Below are positions 1 through 12,136 of a stretch of DNA of 64,000 nucleotides, one piece after another (position 1 is the stretch's first letter; every line of letters begins with the position of its first letter). The stretch lies in assembly GCF_016632335.1 (NCBI RefSeq), contig NZ_JAEPBG010000019.1, positions 42,873 through 106,872 of the forward strand, read 5' to 3'. A model generated the notes under the pieces. The model was not told where the DNA came from. It was given only the letters and a program-made list of their open reading frames with translations, and made no database searches. The stretch comes from Noviherbaspirillum pedocola (GTDB lineage: Bacteria > Pseudomonadota > Gammaproteobacteria > Burkholderiales > Burkholderiaceae_D). Made by a program: the position numbers and the translations under genes.

Positions 1-3000
1 GCTTGACGGTGTCTTCATCGATGTCGCCGCCTGACTGATATACGAGGCGGCCGGCGGCATCGTACTGACGGGATTCAACGCGCTTGCCGTCGCGCCAGGC
101 GGTGATCAGGCGGTTCTGCGCATCATAGGCGTAGGTAGCGGTGGTCTCGCCGTCGCCTAGCTCGAACAGGCTGCGCAGCATGCCGAAGTCAAAGCTGTTG
201 CCATGACTATCGGCGGGGGCACTCGGCGCATCGAGCAGCGTCTTGCCGTACCAGGTGTCGCTGACGCGGTTGCCGTTGAGGTCGTAGACGATGCGATGGC
301 CCTGCCTGTCGAGCGTGCCCTGCGCGTCGATGGCGTTGACAATGGTTTGCCGGTTCATCGCGTCATAGGCATACCAGCCGACGCTGCGCTGGTTCGCACC
401 GGCGGCTTCGATGTCGGTGGCGATGCGACGACGGTTGCCATTGGCGTCATAGCCGATGGCAATGCGTACCAGCCCGGCTGCGGTATCGGTGACCTCCGTC
501 AGCCGGCCATTGCTGTCGTAGCGCAGCTGGTTGTTCTGCAGGACTTCGCCGTTCTGTGTGGTGCGTTCACTGAGGTGATTGCCCAGCGCATCGACGCGGT
601 ATTCGGTGAGCTTGCCGGTGGCCACGTCTTCGATACGGATCTGTAGACCGGCGGCGTCATAGCCATAGAGCCGATACTGTCCGCGACTGTTGCGCTGCTC
701 GATGAGCTGGCGTGCAGCGTCGTAGCGATACGCATAGGTCGCACCACCGATGTCGGTATGCCCGAGCAACTGGCCGAAGTCGTCGTATGTCCAGGTGGCA
801 GTGCGGTTGAGCGCATCAGTGATGGCGGTCTGGCGGTTGTGCGCGTCATAAGCGTAGCGGGTGCGCTGGCCCGTCGGCTGGATGACTTCGACCACGTTGC
901 CGCGCAGGTCGTAGCGATACGCAGTGGTGTCGCCGGCGCCATTGCTGGCAGCGGTGACGCGGCCGGCTTCGTCATAGCTTATGGCTTGTACTGGCGCGCC
1001 ATTGACGCGGGTGTCGAGGCGGCGGTTCAGCCGGTCGTAGACATGGCTGGTGACGTAGCCAAGGGCATCGCGCTGGCTGATCTCGTTGCCGAAGGCATCG
1101 TAGTCATGCGCCACGATGCCGCCGTCGGCATGCAGCTCGATGCGCATCTGGCCGGCGGCATCGAACAGCCAGCGGTTGCGGTTGCCATTGGCATCGGTCG
1201 TGCCGACTTGTCGGCCCAGCGCGTCGTACTGGTAGCGCGTGCTTGGGGCGACGGTCTCGCCGTTAGCCAGGCGTACTGCCGGCGCGGTGCGTTCGATGAT
1301 GGCGTTGTCGGCGTTGTAGCGCGCGGTGGTGATCCAGGCCAGCGAACGGGCATCGTTGATGGCCAGTACATTGCCCCAGCGGTCGACGGTCTGGCGAATC
1401 TCTGGGCGCATCCATTGATTGCTGCTGATGTCGATGCGCGGCGGCGTGGCGGCGATGGTGTAGGCCGGCGCATAGTCGCTGTTGCGGTCGGTATAGCGCA
1501 CCGTGCCGCTGCCGGGGCCGGATGCATCGTTGTTGTCGCCGCCGATCGCCAAGTCGCCCAGCGTCTCGGCAATGGTGACGCCATTGCGTTGCCATACCAG
1601 ATCGGTTTGATAACTGCCGAATGCCAGGCTCTCGAGGTTGGCTTTCTGGTAGCCGAGGAGCTGACTCTGCGCATCCACTCCCAGCACTTCTTCGTTCGTC
1701 GGCAGTTCAGTCCATTCACCGACGTTGCCATCATCGGCGTTGACGGTGCGTACATACAGCGCCGCCTTCACTCCGGCCGGTGGCAGCGGCATGCGCAACA
1801 GCTTGGCCGGCACCGCGCCCGGGATGCTGCCGTCGGCATTGACGGCCATTACCTTGCGTTCGGTCGCCACATAGCCACCGAGCGTGACCGTGCCGGCGAT
1901 GGTGCGCGATGGCGCGGCTTCGCCCGAGCGGGTCAGCAGCAGCTGGTAGTCGTAGCGCCCCTCGCCGATGCTTCTGCGATCAATACTGAGCCTGCCTTCG
2001 CCGCGCGCTACCAGCGGCAGCGGGATCCAGGCGCCGGGGGCGTTGCCGGCTGTGGCAACGGCGCGGTACTGGAATTGTGCGGTGTAGTTCTTGCCGGGAT
2101 CGGGAAACACCAGCCAGGCGGCGGCATCGTCATTGCTCATGCGCCCGCCTATGCTGCCGACCTGCGCGCTGACATTCGGAATGCGCGGCACCCCGTTGGC
2201 GTCGATGGATTTCGCCGCTTGGCCGGCGCTGATGTGCAGCTGGCCGGTGAGGCGAGCCATTGTGCCGTTGGCGTCTTGCTGCATCAGCTCGTAGGCATAG
2301 TCGCCGGGGGTGAGCTGCTGCAGGTCGACGTGGGATTGCCGATCGGGTCCATCACCGCTATTGCTGATGAGGGCATCGATCCACTCGCTGCTGTCGATAG
2401 TGCGATAGCGCAGCCGCTCCGGGCCAGCAGCCGTAGCCCACATCAGGCCGCCTGCGCCATCGTCCTGCAGCGGGCTGGCATCGCGGGCGGTGTCGAGGCG
2501 GTTGATGAGGTGGCCGAGGGCGTCGTAGCGGTTGTCGATGCGGCGGGTGTTAGCTGCGGTGATGGCGTCGAGCGGCTTGCCGATAACGAGCGACGCTCTG
2601 CCGTCGCTGCTGATCTCGGCGGTGACGTTGACCTGGAGGTCGTACAGCGCGATGCGCTCGACGCCGTCGCGGTCGTTGGTGCGCCAGACGCGGCCGGCGC
2701 CGTCGCGGTCGAAGTAGGTTTCCCACCGGCCGTCGGTGCCCTGGCCCGTGACTTCGCCGAAGGCGTTGTAGCGCGTGCCGCTGTCGATGACGCCGCCGTC
2801 GTCCAGTGGTGTGAGCGCATTGGTTTGCCGGCCGAGCGCGTCGAAGCGGTAGGCCTGCCACAGCGTGCGGGTAGTGATGCCGTCCGATGACGTGACGCGC
2901 TGCCAGCGCTTGACGAGGTTGCCGCGCGCGTCGAAGGACTGGTAATGCCCAAAGCCCATCGCATCCTGAGTCTGCACCTGGTGGCCGTGGCTGTCGTAGC

Positions 3001-6000
3001 TATTCAGCGTTACGCGGTCGTCGCCGGATGGCGCGGCAGCGACGTAGCTGCGCTCGTTGGCCGCGCCTGCGCCGTTCGCGTAGTCCTGCTGCGCCAGCAC
3101 GTTGCCATAGGCATCGCGACGGAACTCGGTCAGCGGGATCAGTGCAGCGCCGCGGCTGTCACGCGCCGGGGCGGCAACGGCGCGGATGTAGCCGAGGGCG
3201 TCGTAGTAGGTAAAGGTTGAGGCGCCGAGCGCATCGGTGACGCGGGTTTGGTTGCCGACGGCGTCAAAGCCATAGGTGATGCTGACATCGCGGCGCTGCG
3301 TGATGCCGGTGCCGGCGTCGGTGACTTCGATGTTGACGCGCGTTTCGCTAGTCTTGCGATTGGCGCGGTCGTAGGCGTAGACGGTGGTGCGATCGTCCGC
3401 ACTGGTGCGCGGAGTAGGTGGCGCGACCACCGCATCTACCTGCGCTTCGGCGTACTCGGTGCGCGCGACCAGATTGCCCCACGCATCCCAGGCTTGCGTT
3501 GTCAGATACCCGGCCGCATCCCGCATGGCGATCTGGCGGCCGTTGCCGTCGTACCAGGCATGGCTGACGAGCCAGGCGTTGCTCAGCGGGTTCTTCAGTT
3601 GCGCAGTCTCAATTGCTTCGCCGAAGGCGTTGTAGCGCTGGGTGGTGACGGCGCCGGCATGGAAGCTTTGCTGGCCCTTGGGTGCACTGCTGTCGAAAGC
3701 ATCGATCGCCGATTGCTCGGTACGCACCAGGCGGCCGGCGCGGTCGTAGTCCTGTTGCAAGCCGCGGTCATCCGCGGTTTGTCGAAGGGCGGCACGAACG
3801 TTGTCGCTATTGACGGTGGTCGGCACGTCGATGGCAATGGCGTAGCGCATCAGGCCGGTCACGTCGCCGAAGGCGTTGCGCGCATAGCCGGTGACCTGGC
3901 CAAGCGCGTCGACCTCGTATTCCAGCCGGCCGAGACGGTCATAGGTTTTGTAGCTGACCGCGCCGCCGACGTCGCGGCCGGACACTGCGTTGCCAAGCGC
4001 GTCGTAGCGCGTTTCGCTGTACAGCGCTTGATTCCGCTCGGTGCGTGCGGCCAGGCCGGTGCGGCCGTTGACGTCAAGGTTGTCGCTTGCGACGTCGTAG
4101 ACGCCAACTTCGGGGAAGTCGGTGCGGATCTGGCGGCCGAGGGCGTCGTAGCTGTAGCGGGTAGTGCGTTGCTCAGGCCGGCCCTGCGCCTCCGTGCGCG
4201 CGACCAGGTTGCCGAGCGCGTCGTAGCGCAGCGCAGTGACGATGGCGGCGTAGCCGGATTGCGCGACATCGACAGCCAGGCTGCCGTCCGGATTCGTGCG
4301 CAGGCCAGCGAGCATGACCTGCGGCGATGTTTCGCGGATCGTCCGGCCGGCCGCGTCGACGTCGTAGGTCCAGAGCGCGCCCAGCGCATTGCGGTAAGCC
4401 GTCTTGTTGCCGAGCGCATCGTAGTTCCAGGACTCGGTGTTGCCCAGCGCATCGGTATGCGAGACGGTGCGGCCGGCGGCGTCGACGGTGTAGGTGTCGA
4501 CATGGTCGGCATCCGGAGCGCGGCGCAGCGCGGCGGCGAGTGCGTCGGCGGTGACGGACAGGGCGCTGACCTCGATTGGCCGGGCCAGTGAGTCGCGGCG
4601 CAGCAGGCGGCCGAGCGCATCGTAGCCGTTCAGCGTGACGTAGCCCTGCGCATCGATGTTGGCGACCACGCGGTTGGCCGCATCGAAGACGGTGCGGGTG
4701 CTGCGGTCTTGCGCGGGATCGGCTTGCGTCAGCCTGGCGATGGTGGTGGCACGGCTGGTGTTGCTGGCGTCGCGGTTGTCATCGATTGCGGTCAGCTCGG
4801 CCATGCCCAGTGCTTGGGCGTACCGGGTTGTCGCGATGCGTTGACCGATGCCGTCGTAGCGCATCGCAGTGACCGCGCCTTCCGCGTCGATCGCCCAGGT
4901 CTGACGGTTGGCCGCGTCGTACGCATAGAGGCTGGTGCGGTCGGATAAGACATTCGCTTGCACCAGCGCCTGCAAGGCACCCGCCGACAGCGGCGCAGAT
5001 TGCGGCGTTGGCGCCGCGAGCGGCTGCGCATAGCGGGTGGTGCGCAGCACATTGCCGTCCGCGTCGCGCTGCCAGTACGTTGCGCCGCCGAGCGCATCGG
5101 TCTGCCAGGTCAGCCGGTTTGCGGCGTCATAGGCTTGATCCGTGATGCGGTCTGCAGCGCTGTCAGTTACATCGTTCGGATTCTGGCCCGGCTGCAGCGC
5201 GGTGGCATGGGCGATGCTGCGCAGCAGGTTGCCGTTGGCATCGTACTGATAGCGGGTGACGGCGCCGATACCGTCGACATGCAGTGTGACGCGGTTCGCG
5301 GCATCGAAGCGGTAGCTGTCGCTGCGGTCTGCAACGGACGATGTAAGGCCGGTCATCGCCTCGGCCAGCGCCCGAGGCGTAGCGGCGAGATTGGTGTCGA
5401 CCGGCGCTGCGTAAGCCGTGCGTGCAAGCAGGTTGCCATTCGCATCGAAGCGCTGCACGGTCAATGCGCCGACGCCGTCGACAGTGGCGATTGCCCGGTT
5501 GGCCGCGTCATACCAGGTGCGTAGGCGGGCATCGCGCGCATCGTCAGCTTGCACCGTGGGCGCGGTGCCGGGTTGCCAGCTTGCCAGATCGATCGGCTTC
5601 GCATACGCGCGGCGCTCAGTCACGTTGCCATTGCCATCAAAACGGTAGGCGATCACGGCGCCGATGCCATCGACGGTGAACGACAGGCGGCCGTCGCGAT
5701 CGTAGACGCGCATCGTAGTGGCGTCGCTGGTGCCCGGGCGCAGGCGGGAGGCGATGTCGCTGGCAGATGCGGCGAGCGGCAGGCCGGCGAGCGAGATCGG
5801 TGTCGCATGGGCGGTGGTCTTGATGACGCGGCCATTGGCGTCATGGCTGGTGACGGTGACGCCGCCAGTCGGGTCGACGCTGGCGATCAGGCGGTTTTCG
5901 GCGTCGTAGGCATAGCGGCTGGTGTGGTTGTTGGCATCGGTCCTGGCGATGACGTTGCCGTTGGCGTCATAGGCATAGCGGCTGGTGAGCGCCAAGCCAT

Positions 6001-9000
6001 CCGGGTCGACCGTTTCGCTGGTGCGGCGGCCGAGGTTGTCGTAGCTATAGCGGGTCGTCGTGCCGTTCGGATCGATCACGCTCAATTGCTGGCCACGGCT
6101 GCTCCAGCTGAAGCGGGTGGCGAGCGCCAGACCGGTGGGATCGATGACTTGTTCGAGCAGCTGGCCGAGGCTGTCATAGCGGTATGCCGTGTCGACGCCA
6201 TTCGCATCGGTGCTGCGGATCATGCGGCCGAGGGCGTCGTAGGCTGCGCTGGTCTTCAACGCCAGGCCGCCCGGGTCGACGATGCGCGACAACACGCGGT
6301 TGGCGGCGTCGTAGCTAAGCACAGTGGGCACGCCATTGCCATCGACGGTCTCAATCAGGCGGTTCCCGGCGTCATAGCGCTTGGTTGTCTTGGCCAGCGG
6401 TGCGGTGGAGTGGATGAGGTTACCGTTGCGGTCATACGCATAGGTCGTCGTATTGCCATTGCCGTCGGTAACGCTTTGCGTCTGGCCATGGCGGTTCAGC
6501 ACAGTAGTGACGCTGATGCCTTCGGGCGTAGTGAGCGTGCTGGAACGCGCGACGTTGTCGTAAGCGATGGTGGTGGTGTTGCCGAGCGCATCGGTGCGGC
6601 TGATGATGCGCGACAGCGCGTCGTAGCCAGTGGCGAACAGCGCGCCGGTGCCATCAACGGTTTGCACGGTGCGGCCCAGACGGTCGTAGCGTTGCTCGCG
6701 GATGTTGCCGTTCGGGTCGATCGTGCGGACGGCGCGGCCGAAGGCGTCATACTGGTATTGCGAGCCAGCACGCAGGCCAGCGGCATCGCGCGCATCGGAC
6801 AACAGAAGGCCGCGTCGGTCATAGCGCATCGCTTCGACGATGTCGCCATTCTCGGCAGCGACCAGCGTCTTGCCGACCATGCCGCCGAAGGCGTCATAGC
6901 GCTGCGTGATGCGTTGACCGAGGGCATCGGTGACTTCGACCAGGCGGCCGGTACGGTTGTAGCGGTAGCGGGTGCTGCTGTCGCCGCTGACGTTGGCCAG
7001 CGAGGCCATGAGCGGCGGTATGTCAGCGTTGCGATTGCCGTTGATTAGCCCACCCCGCAGCGTGGCGAGCTGCATGCTTGTCAGGCGCATCGCATAGCGC
7101 GTTACAAGCAGCTCGCGGCCGAGCGCGTCGTACTGATGCGCCTGCACTTCACCCGCAGCATTGACCGAATACAGCAGCTGGCCATCGGCGTCGTAATAGA
7201 ACACGTTGCGGTTGCCGTTTGCGTCCGTGCGTGACAGGAGCCGGCCGGCCGCGTCGTACTGGTAGCGCATCGCGTGCTGCTGCCAGATCGCTTCCACTTG
7301 CGCAGCGTTCGGGTTCGTCAGCTTCGCCAGCGCCGCATTGCCTTCACCGGACAACTCCGCCAGCAGCCGGCCCTGCAGGTCGTAGCGGCGGGTCTGGATA
7401 CGCTCTTCCACTGATCCGGCCGCCATCGTGGTCTTTACCAGACGGCTCATCGGGTCATAGTCGTAGCGGGTGACGGTGCCGCTGATGTCGGTACTGGCGA
7501 CGAGACGGTCGAGCAGGTCGTAGCTTTGCGTCTGCACGCCGTCGGCGCTGCTTGGCGCCGGTCTCCAGCTGGAGGCGATGCCGCCGGCGATCAGCGCGGC
7601 GCGCTGGGCGTCTGTCAATGCACGGGCGTGGCGGATGGTGCTGATGCGATTGCCATCGCCGTCGTAGCGATAGCTGGTCAGGTAGTTCTCGCCATCGATC
7701 TCGGCCGTCACTTGGCCGCGCGCGTTGTAGATCCAGTTGGTGAGGATGTCGACGTTGCTGCTGGCAGGGCGCAGTTGCGCCAGCGTGCCGGTGGCGCGCG
7801 AGGCGGCGTTCGTCGCGGTGGCATAACGGATGCCTGCGACCTGCTGGCCGGCGGCGTCATAGCGCCATTCCTGCAGATAGCCTTCGCCGTCGAGCATGCC
7901 GCGCAGCAGGCCGTCGTTGTCGTAGAAGCGGCGGGTGATGTGATCGTCCGTGGAAGAGGCCGGCAGCACGCTCGCCAGCGTCGGCTCGGCGGGCAGTTTC
8001 GAGACATCGACCGGTGTCGCATAGGCGGTCGTGCGAGTGATACGGCCCGCGCCATCGTATTCGGTGCGCACCACGCCGCCTTCGCCATCGACCTCGGCAA
8101 CGAGGCGGTTCGCGGCATCAAAGAGGCGCCAGGTCCGCACATCGTCTGCCCGCGCTGACGGGCGCAGGCTTGCCAGCGCCGTGGACGGCAGGATGGCCGA
8201 TAGCGTGCCCGAGACCGGCGTGGCATAGCGGATCGTCTGCACCGCCTGGTTGTTGCGGTCGTAGACGTACTCGACGAGGCTGCGGTTGCCATCGATCTCG
8301 GCGACAAGGCGGCTGGCATCGTCGTACAGCATCCAGTGTTCGACGCCGGTCGGGTCGGTGCGGTGACGCAGGCGGCCGTCGGCGTCGTAGTCGTAGGTGG
8401 TCGTCGATAGCGCCTGGCCGGCGGCGTCGGTTTGCATCAGGCTCACCAGCCGGCCGGCGCGGTCAAAGCTGCTGACGCTGCGCAAGCCGTTGGCGGACTG
8501 CACGGTGGTGCGGTCGCCGGCGTCGTCGTAGCTGGTGAGCGTGAGCGTGCCGTAGGCGTCCTTGGCGGTGAGCACGCGGTTCAGACCATCGTAGGCGTAG
8601 CTCGTGGTGCCGCCATTGGGTGTGATGACTTGCAGTAGCCGGCCGAAGGGGTCGTAGACGTACTGGGTGATGTCGGCTGGGGTGGCGGGCTTGCCGTTGC
8701 CCACGCCATTGCCTACGCCATTACCTACGCCATTACCTACGCCATTACCCCCTCCGTTACCGACGCCGCCATTGCCATTGCCGACCCCGTTGCCATTGCC
8801 AACGCCATTACCCTTGCCGTTCGCATTGCCGTTGCCATTCCCGTTCCCGACGCTATTGCCGTTGCCGATCGTGCTGCTGATCAGGTTCGGATTGCTGCCG
8901 GCGCTGGTGGCGACGTTGGCACTGCCATCGCTCGGCAACACCGGATAGCGCAACTGCTGCTGCAGCTGGCCGCGGAAGTCATAGCGGTTGTCGACGCGCA

Positions 9001-10561
9001 CCACCTGGCCCGGGTCCTGCGCAGCCGCCCATGCGGCCAGCAGCGCTTCGGTCGGCGCCGCGCCGGTATAGCCGCCGCCGGACACGGCCGCGCCCATGCC
9101 CAGCGGTGTGGGCGGCAACTGCTGCGGATACGCGATCGGCCAGCCGGCGGTATCGCGATACGCCGCCGCGTAATGCAGCTCGACGATGCGCTGGCCCGTG
9201 CTGTTGTAGCGGTACTCGGTAACCCGGCCTTCGGGGCTGACCACGAAGCGCAGCTGGTTGCGCTGGCCGGCGTCGTGGATGGTGTGCGTGGTCTGCGGCG
9301 TGCTTGCCCGGCCAGCGCCCGCGCCATCCGGATCGGGCACCAGATACACCGTCTCGGTCTGCAACTGGTTCTGGCCGTCGTAGCTGCGCGCGACCACGTT
9401 GCCGGCCGCATCCCGCTGCAGCACCTGGTTGCCATTGGCGTCGTACTCCATCGCGGTGACACCACCCTTGGCATCGGTAATCTGCACCACGTCGCCGCGG
9501 ACGTTGTAGACGAAGCTCTGCTCTTGCGAGCCGCCATTGATCGCCGGGCCGGTGATGCGCGTCAACTGGCCCAGCGCATCGTAGTCGTAGCGGGTGATGA
9601 GACCGAGCGCGTCGGTGACGGTGGTGCGGCGGTTTGCCGTGTCATAGGCAAAGCGCAGCGTCTCGCCCAGCGCATTGGTGACGCTGGCCACGCGGATGTC
9701 GTTGCCGGCGCCGATGTAGGTGATGGCCAGGCTGCTGCCATCGCTCTCGCGCACTGCGGTGATGCGGTCGCTGGGGCCGTCGTATTCGTAGCGGGTGACA
9801 TACATGCGGCCGTCGCTCGTTCTTCCATCCTCCGGCGACAGGTCGACTGTCACCGATGCCAATCTCCGGAAGCTGTCATAACCATAGCGCACGCGCACGG
9901 TCTGCGCATTGCCGTTGGCATCGATGGTGACGGTGCGCACCTGCGCCAGTAGCCGGTTGCTGTAGTCGTAGTAGACGCCTTCGCCGGAACGGTTGATGGC
10001 CGACTGCACCTGACCATCCTTGTTGTACAGGAAGCGGATCGCATTACCATCGCTGTCCTGACGCAGCACGAGCTGCCATTCGTTCTGATAGCGGGCGTAG
10101 TACTCGGTCAGCCCGGTATCGCCATCGGTCCAGACCAGCTGGTTGTTGATGTACCGGATGGTGTCGTAAGCGCCGGCGCCGTCGGTGCTGATGTAGGCGG
10201 CGCGGTTGGCGTCGAAGCTGTAGAGGTCTTCACCGCCGTCGGCATCCTTTCTGACCACGCTGCTGTTGGCCTTGCCGATGCCGCCGGTGGACGTGAGCCT
10301 GGGTGGCTGCAGACCGGGCAGGCGGAAATCACCGGCGAGATGTTCCTGGCTGTTGTAGGTGCGCAGGCTGTCGATCCACAGGCCCGGGCCGGCGAGGGCG
10401 TCATCACGGTTCTGGAGGACGAGGTTGCCATTGCTGACATTGACATAGGCGCGGTCGGTGCCGCGGCCGACGCTGGCATTGCCGGCATTGCTGCGCGCGC
10501 CGAGCGTGGCAAGGGAAGTGAGGTTCAGGCCAAGGCTGTTGCCGGCGACGAGTGCGACCAT
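1..10561 (-). CDS. giant RHS/YD-repeat protein (C-terminus outside window)
   Basis: Reading the minus strand from ATG 10561 gives 3520 codons in one frame to the left edge; the frame is the same at both ends, and I saw no stop in the stretches I read. AGGAG at 10567-10571 sits 5 bases before the start. The product is an almost unbroken series of YD repeats (YDxxGRL and YDANGN variants, dozens of copies), the fold that builds a beta-shell around a toxin in RHS/Tc proteins. The N-terminus ([14 protein letters not shown]...) has no obvious signal peptide and no PAAR motif. It continues with a [11 protein letters not shown] segment typical of very large free-standing YD proteins. Longer units of about 50 residues containing 'YATPV...' punctuate the array. 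A Gly-Asn linker lies at 8692-8874. The C-terminal domain, which usually carries the toxin or other variable activity, is outside the window, so function is open. Role inferred: secreted or surface contact-dependent factor. Confidence 0.9.
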   Translation of the reverse strand, partial: MVALVAGNSLGLNLTSLATLGARSNAGNASVGRGTDRAYVNVSNGNLVLQNRDDALAGPGLWIDSLRTYNSQEHLAGDFRLPGLQPPRLTSTGGIGKANSSVVRKDADGGEDLYSFDANRAAYISTDGAGAYDTIRYINNQLVWTDGDTGLTEYYARYQNEWQLVLRQDSDGNAIRFLYNKDGQVQSAINRSGEGVYYDYSNRLLAQVRTVTIDANGNAQTVRVRYGYDSFRRLASVTVDLSPEDGRTSDGRMYVTRYEYDGPSDRITAVRESDGSSLAITYIGAGNDIRVASVTNALGETLRFAYDTANRRTTVTDALGLITRYDYDALGQLTRITGPAINGGSQEQSFVYNVRGDVVQITDAKGGVTAMEYDANGNQVLQRDAAGNVVARSYDGQNQLQTETVYLVPDPDGAGAGRASTPQTTHTIHDAGQRNQLRFVVSPEGRVTEYRYNSTGQRIVELHYAAAYRDTAGWPIAYPQQLPPTPLGMGAAVSGGGYTGAAPTEALLAAWAAAQDPGQVVRVDNRYDFRGQLQQQLRYPVLPSDGSANVATSAGSNPNLISSTIGNGNSVGNGNGNGNANGKGNGVGNGNGVGNGNGGVGNGGGNGVGNGVGNGVGNGVGNGKPATPADITQYVYDPFGRLLQVITPNGGTTSYAYDGLNRVLTAKDAYGTLTLTSYDDAGDRTTVQSANGLRSVSSFDRAGRLVSLMQTDAAGQALSTTTYDYDADGRLRHRTDPTGVEHWMLYDDASRLVAEIDGNRSLVEYVYDRNNQAVQTIRYATPVSGTLSAILPSTALASLRPSARADDVRTWRLFDAANRLVAEVDGEGGVVRTEYDGAGRITRTTAYATPVDVSKLPAEPTLASVLPASSTDDHITRRFYDNDGLLRGMLDGEGYLQEWRYDAAGQQVAGIRYATATNAASRATGTLAQLRPASSNVDILTNWIYNARGQVTAEIDGENYLTSYRYDGDGNRISTIRHARALTDAQRAALIAGGIASSWRPAPSSADGVQTQSYDLLDRLVASTDISGTVTRYDYDPMSRLVKTTMAAGSVEERIQTRRYDLQGRLLAELSGEGNAALAKLTNPNAAQVEAIWQQHAMRYQYDAAGRLLSRTDANGNRNVFYYDADGQLLYSVNAAGEVQAHQYDALGRELLVTRYAMRLTSMQLATLRGGLINGNRNADIPPLMASLANVSGDSSTRYRYNRTGRLVEVTDALGQRITQRYDAFGGMVGKTLVAAENGDIVEAMRYDRRGLLLSDARDAAGLRAGSQYQYDAFGRAVRTIDPNGNIREQRYDRLGRTVQTVDGTGALFATGYDALSRIISRTDALGNTTTIAYDNVARSSTLTTPEGISVTTVLNRHGQTQSVTDGNGNTTTYAYDRNGNLIHSTAPLAKTTKRYDAGNRLIETVDGNGVPTVLSYDAANRVLSRIVDPGGLALKTSAAYDALGRMIRSTDANGVDTAYRYDSLGQLLEQVIDPTGLALATRFSWSSRGQQLSVIDPNGTTTRYSYDNLGRRTSETVDPDGLALTSRYAYDANGNVIARTDANNHTSRYAYDAENRLIASVDPTGGVTVTSHDANGRVIKTTAHATPISLAGLPLAASASDIASRLRPGTSDATTMRVYDRDGRLSFTVDGIGAVIAYRFDGNGNVTERRAYAKPIDLASWQPGTAPTVQADDARDARLRTWYDAANRAIATVDGVGALTVQRFDANGNLLARTAYAAPVDTNLAATPRALAEAMTGLTSSVADRSDSYRFDAANRVTLHVDGIGAVTRYQYDANGNLLRSIAHATALQPGQNPNDVTDSAADRITDQAYDAANRLTWQTDALGGATYWQRDADGNVLRTTRYAQPLAAPTPQSAPLSAGALQALVQANVLSDRTSLYAYDAANRQTWAIDAEGAVTAMRYDGIGQRIATTRYAQALGMAELTAIDDNRDASNTSRATTIARLTQADPAQDRSTRTVFDAANRVVANIDAQGYVTLNGYDALGRLLRRDSLARPIEVSALSVTADALAAALRRAPDADHVDTYTVDAAGRTVSHTDALGNTESWNYDALGNKTAYRNALGALWTYDVDAAGRTIRETSPQVMLAGLRTNPDGSLAVDVAQSGYAAIVTALRYDALGNLVARTEAQGRPEQRTTRYSYDALGRQIRTDFPEVGVYDVASDNLDVNGRTGLAARTERNQALYSETRYDALGNAVSGRDVGGAVSYKTYDRLGRLEYEVDALGQVTGYARNAFGDVTGLMRYAIAIDVPTTVNSDNVRAALRQTADDRGLQQDYDRAGRLVRTEQSAIDAFDSSAPKGQQSFHAGAVTTQRYNAFGEAIETAQLKNPLSNAWLVSHAWYDGNGRQIAMRDAAGYLTTQAWDAWGNLVARTEYAEAQVDAVVAPPTPRTSADDRTTVYAYDRANRKTSETRVNIEVTDAGTGITQRRDVSITYGFDAVGNQTRVTDALGASTFTYYDALGYIRAVAAPARDSRGAALIPLTEFRRDAYGNVLAQQDYANGAGAANERSYVAAAPSGDDRVTLNSYDSHGHQVQTQDAMGFGHYQSFDARGNLVKRWQRVTSSDGITTRTLWQAYRFDALGRQTNALTPLDDGGVIDSGTRYNAFGEVTGQGTDGRWETYFDRDGAGRVWRTNDRDGVERIALYDLQVNVTAEISSDGRASLVIGKPLDAITAANTRRIDNRYDALGHLINRLDTARDASPLQDDGAGGLMWATAAGPERLRYRTIDSSEWIDALISNSGDGPDRQSHVDLQQLTPGDYAYELMQQDANGTMARLTGQLHISAGQAAKSIDANGVPRIPNVSAQVGSIGGRMSNDDAAAWLVFPDPGKNYTAQFQYRAVATAGNAPGAWIPLPLVARGEGRLSIDRRSIGEGRYDYQLLLTRSGEAAPSRTIAGTVTLGGYVATERKVMAVNADGSIPGAVPAKLLRMPLPPAGVKAALYVRTVNADDGNVGEWTELPTNEEVLGVDAQSQLLGYQKANLESLAFGSYQTDLVWQRNGVTIAETLGDLAIGGDNNDASGPGSGTVRYTDRNSDYAPAYTIAATPPRIDISSNQWMRPEIRQTVDRWGNVLAINDARSLAWITTARYNADNAIIERTAPAVRLANGETVAPSTRYQYDALGRQVGTTDANGNRNRWLFDAAGQMRIELHADGGIVAHDYDAFGNEISQRDALGYVTSHVYDRLNRRLDTRVNGAPVQAISYDEAGRVTAASNGAGDTTAYRYDLRGNVVEVIQPTGQRTRYAYDAHNRQTAITDALNRTATWTYDDFGQLLGHTDIGGATYAYRYDAARQLIEQRNSRGQYRLYGYDAAGLQIRIEDVATGKLTEYRVDALGNHLSERTTQNGEVLQNNQLRYDSNGRLTEVTDTAAGLVRIAIGYDANGNRRRIATDIEAAGANQRSVGWYAYDAMNRQTIVNAIDAQGTLDRQGHRIVYDLNGNRVSDTWYGKTLLDAPSAPADSHGNSFDFGMLRSLFELGDGETTATYAYDAQNRLITAWRDGKRVESRQYDAAGRLVYQSGGDIDEDTVK
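8692..8874 (-). repeat. Gly-Asn low-complexity linker inside the RHS gene
   Basis: On the coding strand this stretch is built from short units such as GGCAATGGC and GGCGTAGGC. It encodes about 60 residues of alternating G-N-G-V / G-N-G-N, flanked on both sides by ordinary YD repeats. The frame stays open. The near-identical GTAGGCAATGGC units suggest expansion by slipped-strand replication. Confidence 0.85.
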
Positions 10562-11205
10562 GTTCGCTCCTGTGTGCGAAGAAGACACGACTGGGGGAAA
10601 ACAACAAGCCGGCATCGCCGGGGGGAAGCGGGGGCCTGGGGTCGCCAGGCGGGGACGCATGACAAATGGTGCAAACGCTGAACGCACACCCGATCGTCAT
10701 ATGGTCAGCGGCAGAGAGTTACGCACGCTGAAGTCCTTAAGAGTTACATCCGGGATTTGCGTAAAGGAATTAAGCGGTTAGGGAGAATTAGTGGGCGGTA
10801 GGGGAACGGCATTCGCTGTCGACCCGCGGCCGCAATCCATGGCCTTGAAGTTTTCATAGGGGGAAAGGCAAACTCAACGCCGTATTGGTACGTTCTGCAA
10901 ACGCACGCTATTTTTTCCAAGCCTGTCTGTTTCCAGGCAGTCGGCCGCTTCCTGCGCTGAAGTAGCATGTCGGCGCTGAAGCGCTGTCCTTCTTCGTCTG
11001 CGCAGCTTTTCCTGTCCATGCGTCCGAGATGCCGCATGTTCCTGACGAGCGATCCCTGCAGCGTTGATCGATTACCGCTTACACTGCGGCTGCACATGCG
11101 GCGTCAGGCGCGCCGCGTCAGCGCGAGGCTGATGCGCTCACGCCATCGCGATATCGCTGCTGCGAACATTCCCGAATCCTTGTTGAACCACCGAGAAGAA
11201 CCACC
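10562..11205. other. divergent intergenic region, no gene recognised
   Basis: This 644-base gap separates the minus-strand RHS gene from the plus-strand dehydrogenase operon, so it should hold both promoters. It is richer in A+T around 10735-10800 and 10860-10930 than its surroundings. I could not assign -35/-10 elements with confidence. The open frames in it do not resemble proteins I know. Confidence 0.5.
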
Positions 11206-12135
11206 ATGGAGATACTGTTTCACGCCACCGGCGGCAAGCCCGAGCCCTGGGTCGCCGATCTGCAGGCCTTGCTGCCCGAAGCGCGGGTGCGCGCCTGGAC
11301 CGAGGGCGACGATGCCCCGGCCGATTACGCCGTGGTCTGGCAACCGCCGCGCGCGATGCTGGAAAAGCGCGCCGATCTGAAAGCCATCTTCAACCTCGGC
11401 GCCGGCGTCGACGGCATCCTGGCGCTGGCCGATGCATTGCCGGCGCAGGTGCCGGTGGTGCGCCTGGACGATGCCGGCATGGGCCTGCAGATGGCCGAAT
11501 ACGTCAGCCACGCGGTGCTGCATTATTTCCGTCGCTTCGACGCCTTCGCGCAATCGCAGCGGGAAGGCCGCTGGCGCTTCATCAAGCCGCATGACCGGCG
11601 CGAATTCTCCGTCGGCATCCTTGGTCTGGGCGTGCTCGGCAACCGCGTCGCGCATGCGCTGCAGGAATTCGAATTTCCGCTGCACGGCTGGAGCCGCAGC
11701 GCCAAACAGGTGGAAGGCATCGTCTGCCATGCCGGCGAGGCCGGGCTGGATGCCTTCCTGCGGGCGTCGAAGGTGCTGATTTGCCTGCTGCCGCTGACCG
11801 AGGAAACCCGCGGCATCCTGAACCGCTCTACGCTGGAAAAGCTGCCGCAGGGCGCTTATCTGATCAATGTCGCGCGCGGCGGCCATCTGGTGGAGGAAGA
11901 TCTGCTGGCGCTGGTGCAGTCTGGCCATATCGCCGGCGCCACGCTGGATGTGTTCCGGCAGGAACCGCTGCCGGCCGAGCATCCGTTCTGGAGCGAGCCG
12001 CGCATTACGATCACGCCGCATGTGGCCGCGGCCACGCTGCGCGGCGACAGCGTGCGCCAGATCGCCGGCAAGATCCGTCAATTGCAGCGCGGCGAAGCCA
12101 TTGCCGGCGTTGTCGACCGCACGAAAGGATACTGA
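11206..12135 (+). CDS. ghrA: D-2-hydroxyacid dehydrogenase, GhrA-type glyoxylate/hydroxypyruvate reductase
   Basis: NAD(P)H-dependent cytosolic reductase of 309 residues, the usual length for the GhrA branch of the D-isomer hydroxyacid dehydrogenases, which reduce glyoxylate and hydroxypyruvate. The Rossmann motif GLGVLG spans residues 140-145. The catalytic triad of the family is visible as Arg224 (in NVARGG), Glu253 (in FRQEP) and His272 (in TPHV). A GAGAAG ribosome site precedes ATG 11206. It is the first gene of a four-gene run: its stop is one base from the HMG-CoA lyase start. The substrate is inferred from family resemblance; other 2-ketoacids are possible. Confidence 0.88.
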   Translation: MEILFHATGGKPEPWVADLQALLPEARVRAWTEGDDAPADYAVVWQPPRAMLEKRADLKAIFNLGAGVDGILALADALPAQVPVVRLDDAGMGLQMAEYVSHAVLHYFRRFDAFAQSQREGRWRFIKPHDRREFSVGILGLGVLGNRVAHALQEFEFPLHGWSRSAKQVEGIVCHAGEAGLDAFLRASKVLICLLPLTEETRGILNRSTLEKLPQGAYLINVARGGHLVEEDLLALVQSGHIAGATLDVFRQEPLPAEHPFWSEPRITITPHVAAATLRGDSVRQIAGKIRQLQRGEAIAGVVDRTKGY

Positions 12136-12136
12136 G

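Noticed and set aside
758..2890. 710-codon open frame on the plus strand within the RHS gene
   Set aside because: It is the antisense shadow of the YD repeats; the minus-strand frame gives continuous YD motifs, while this one gives Val/Ala/Gly-rich sequence with no family pattern.
10744..11097. 117-codon minus-strand frame in the intergenic region
   Set aside because: No ribosome site and no recognisable composition or motif.
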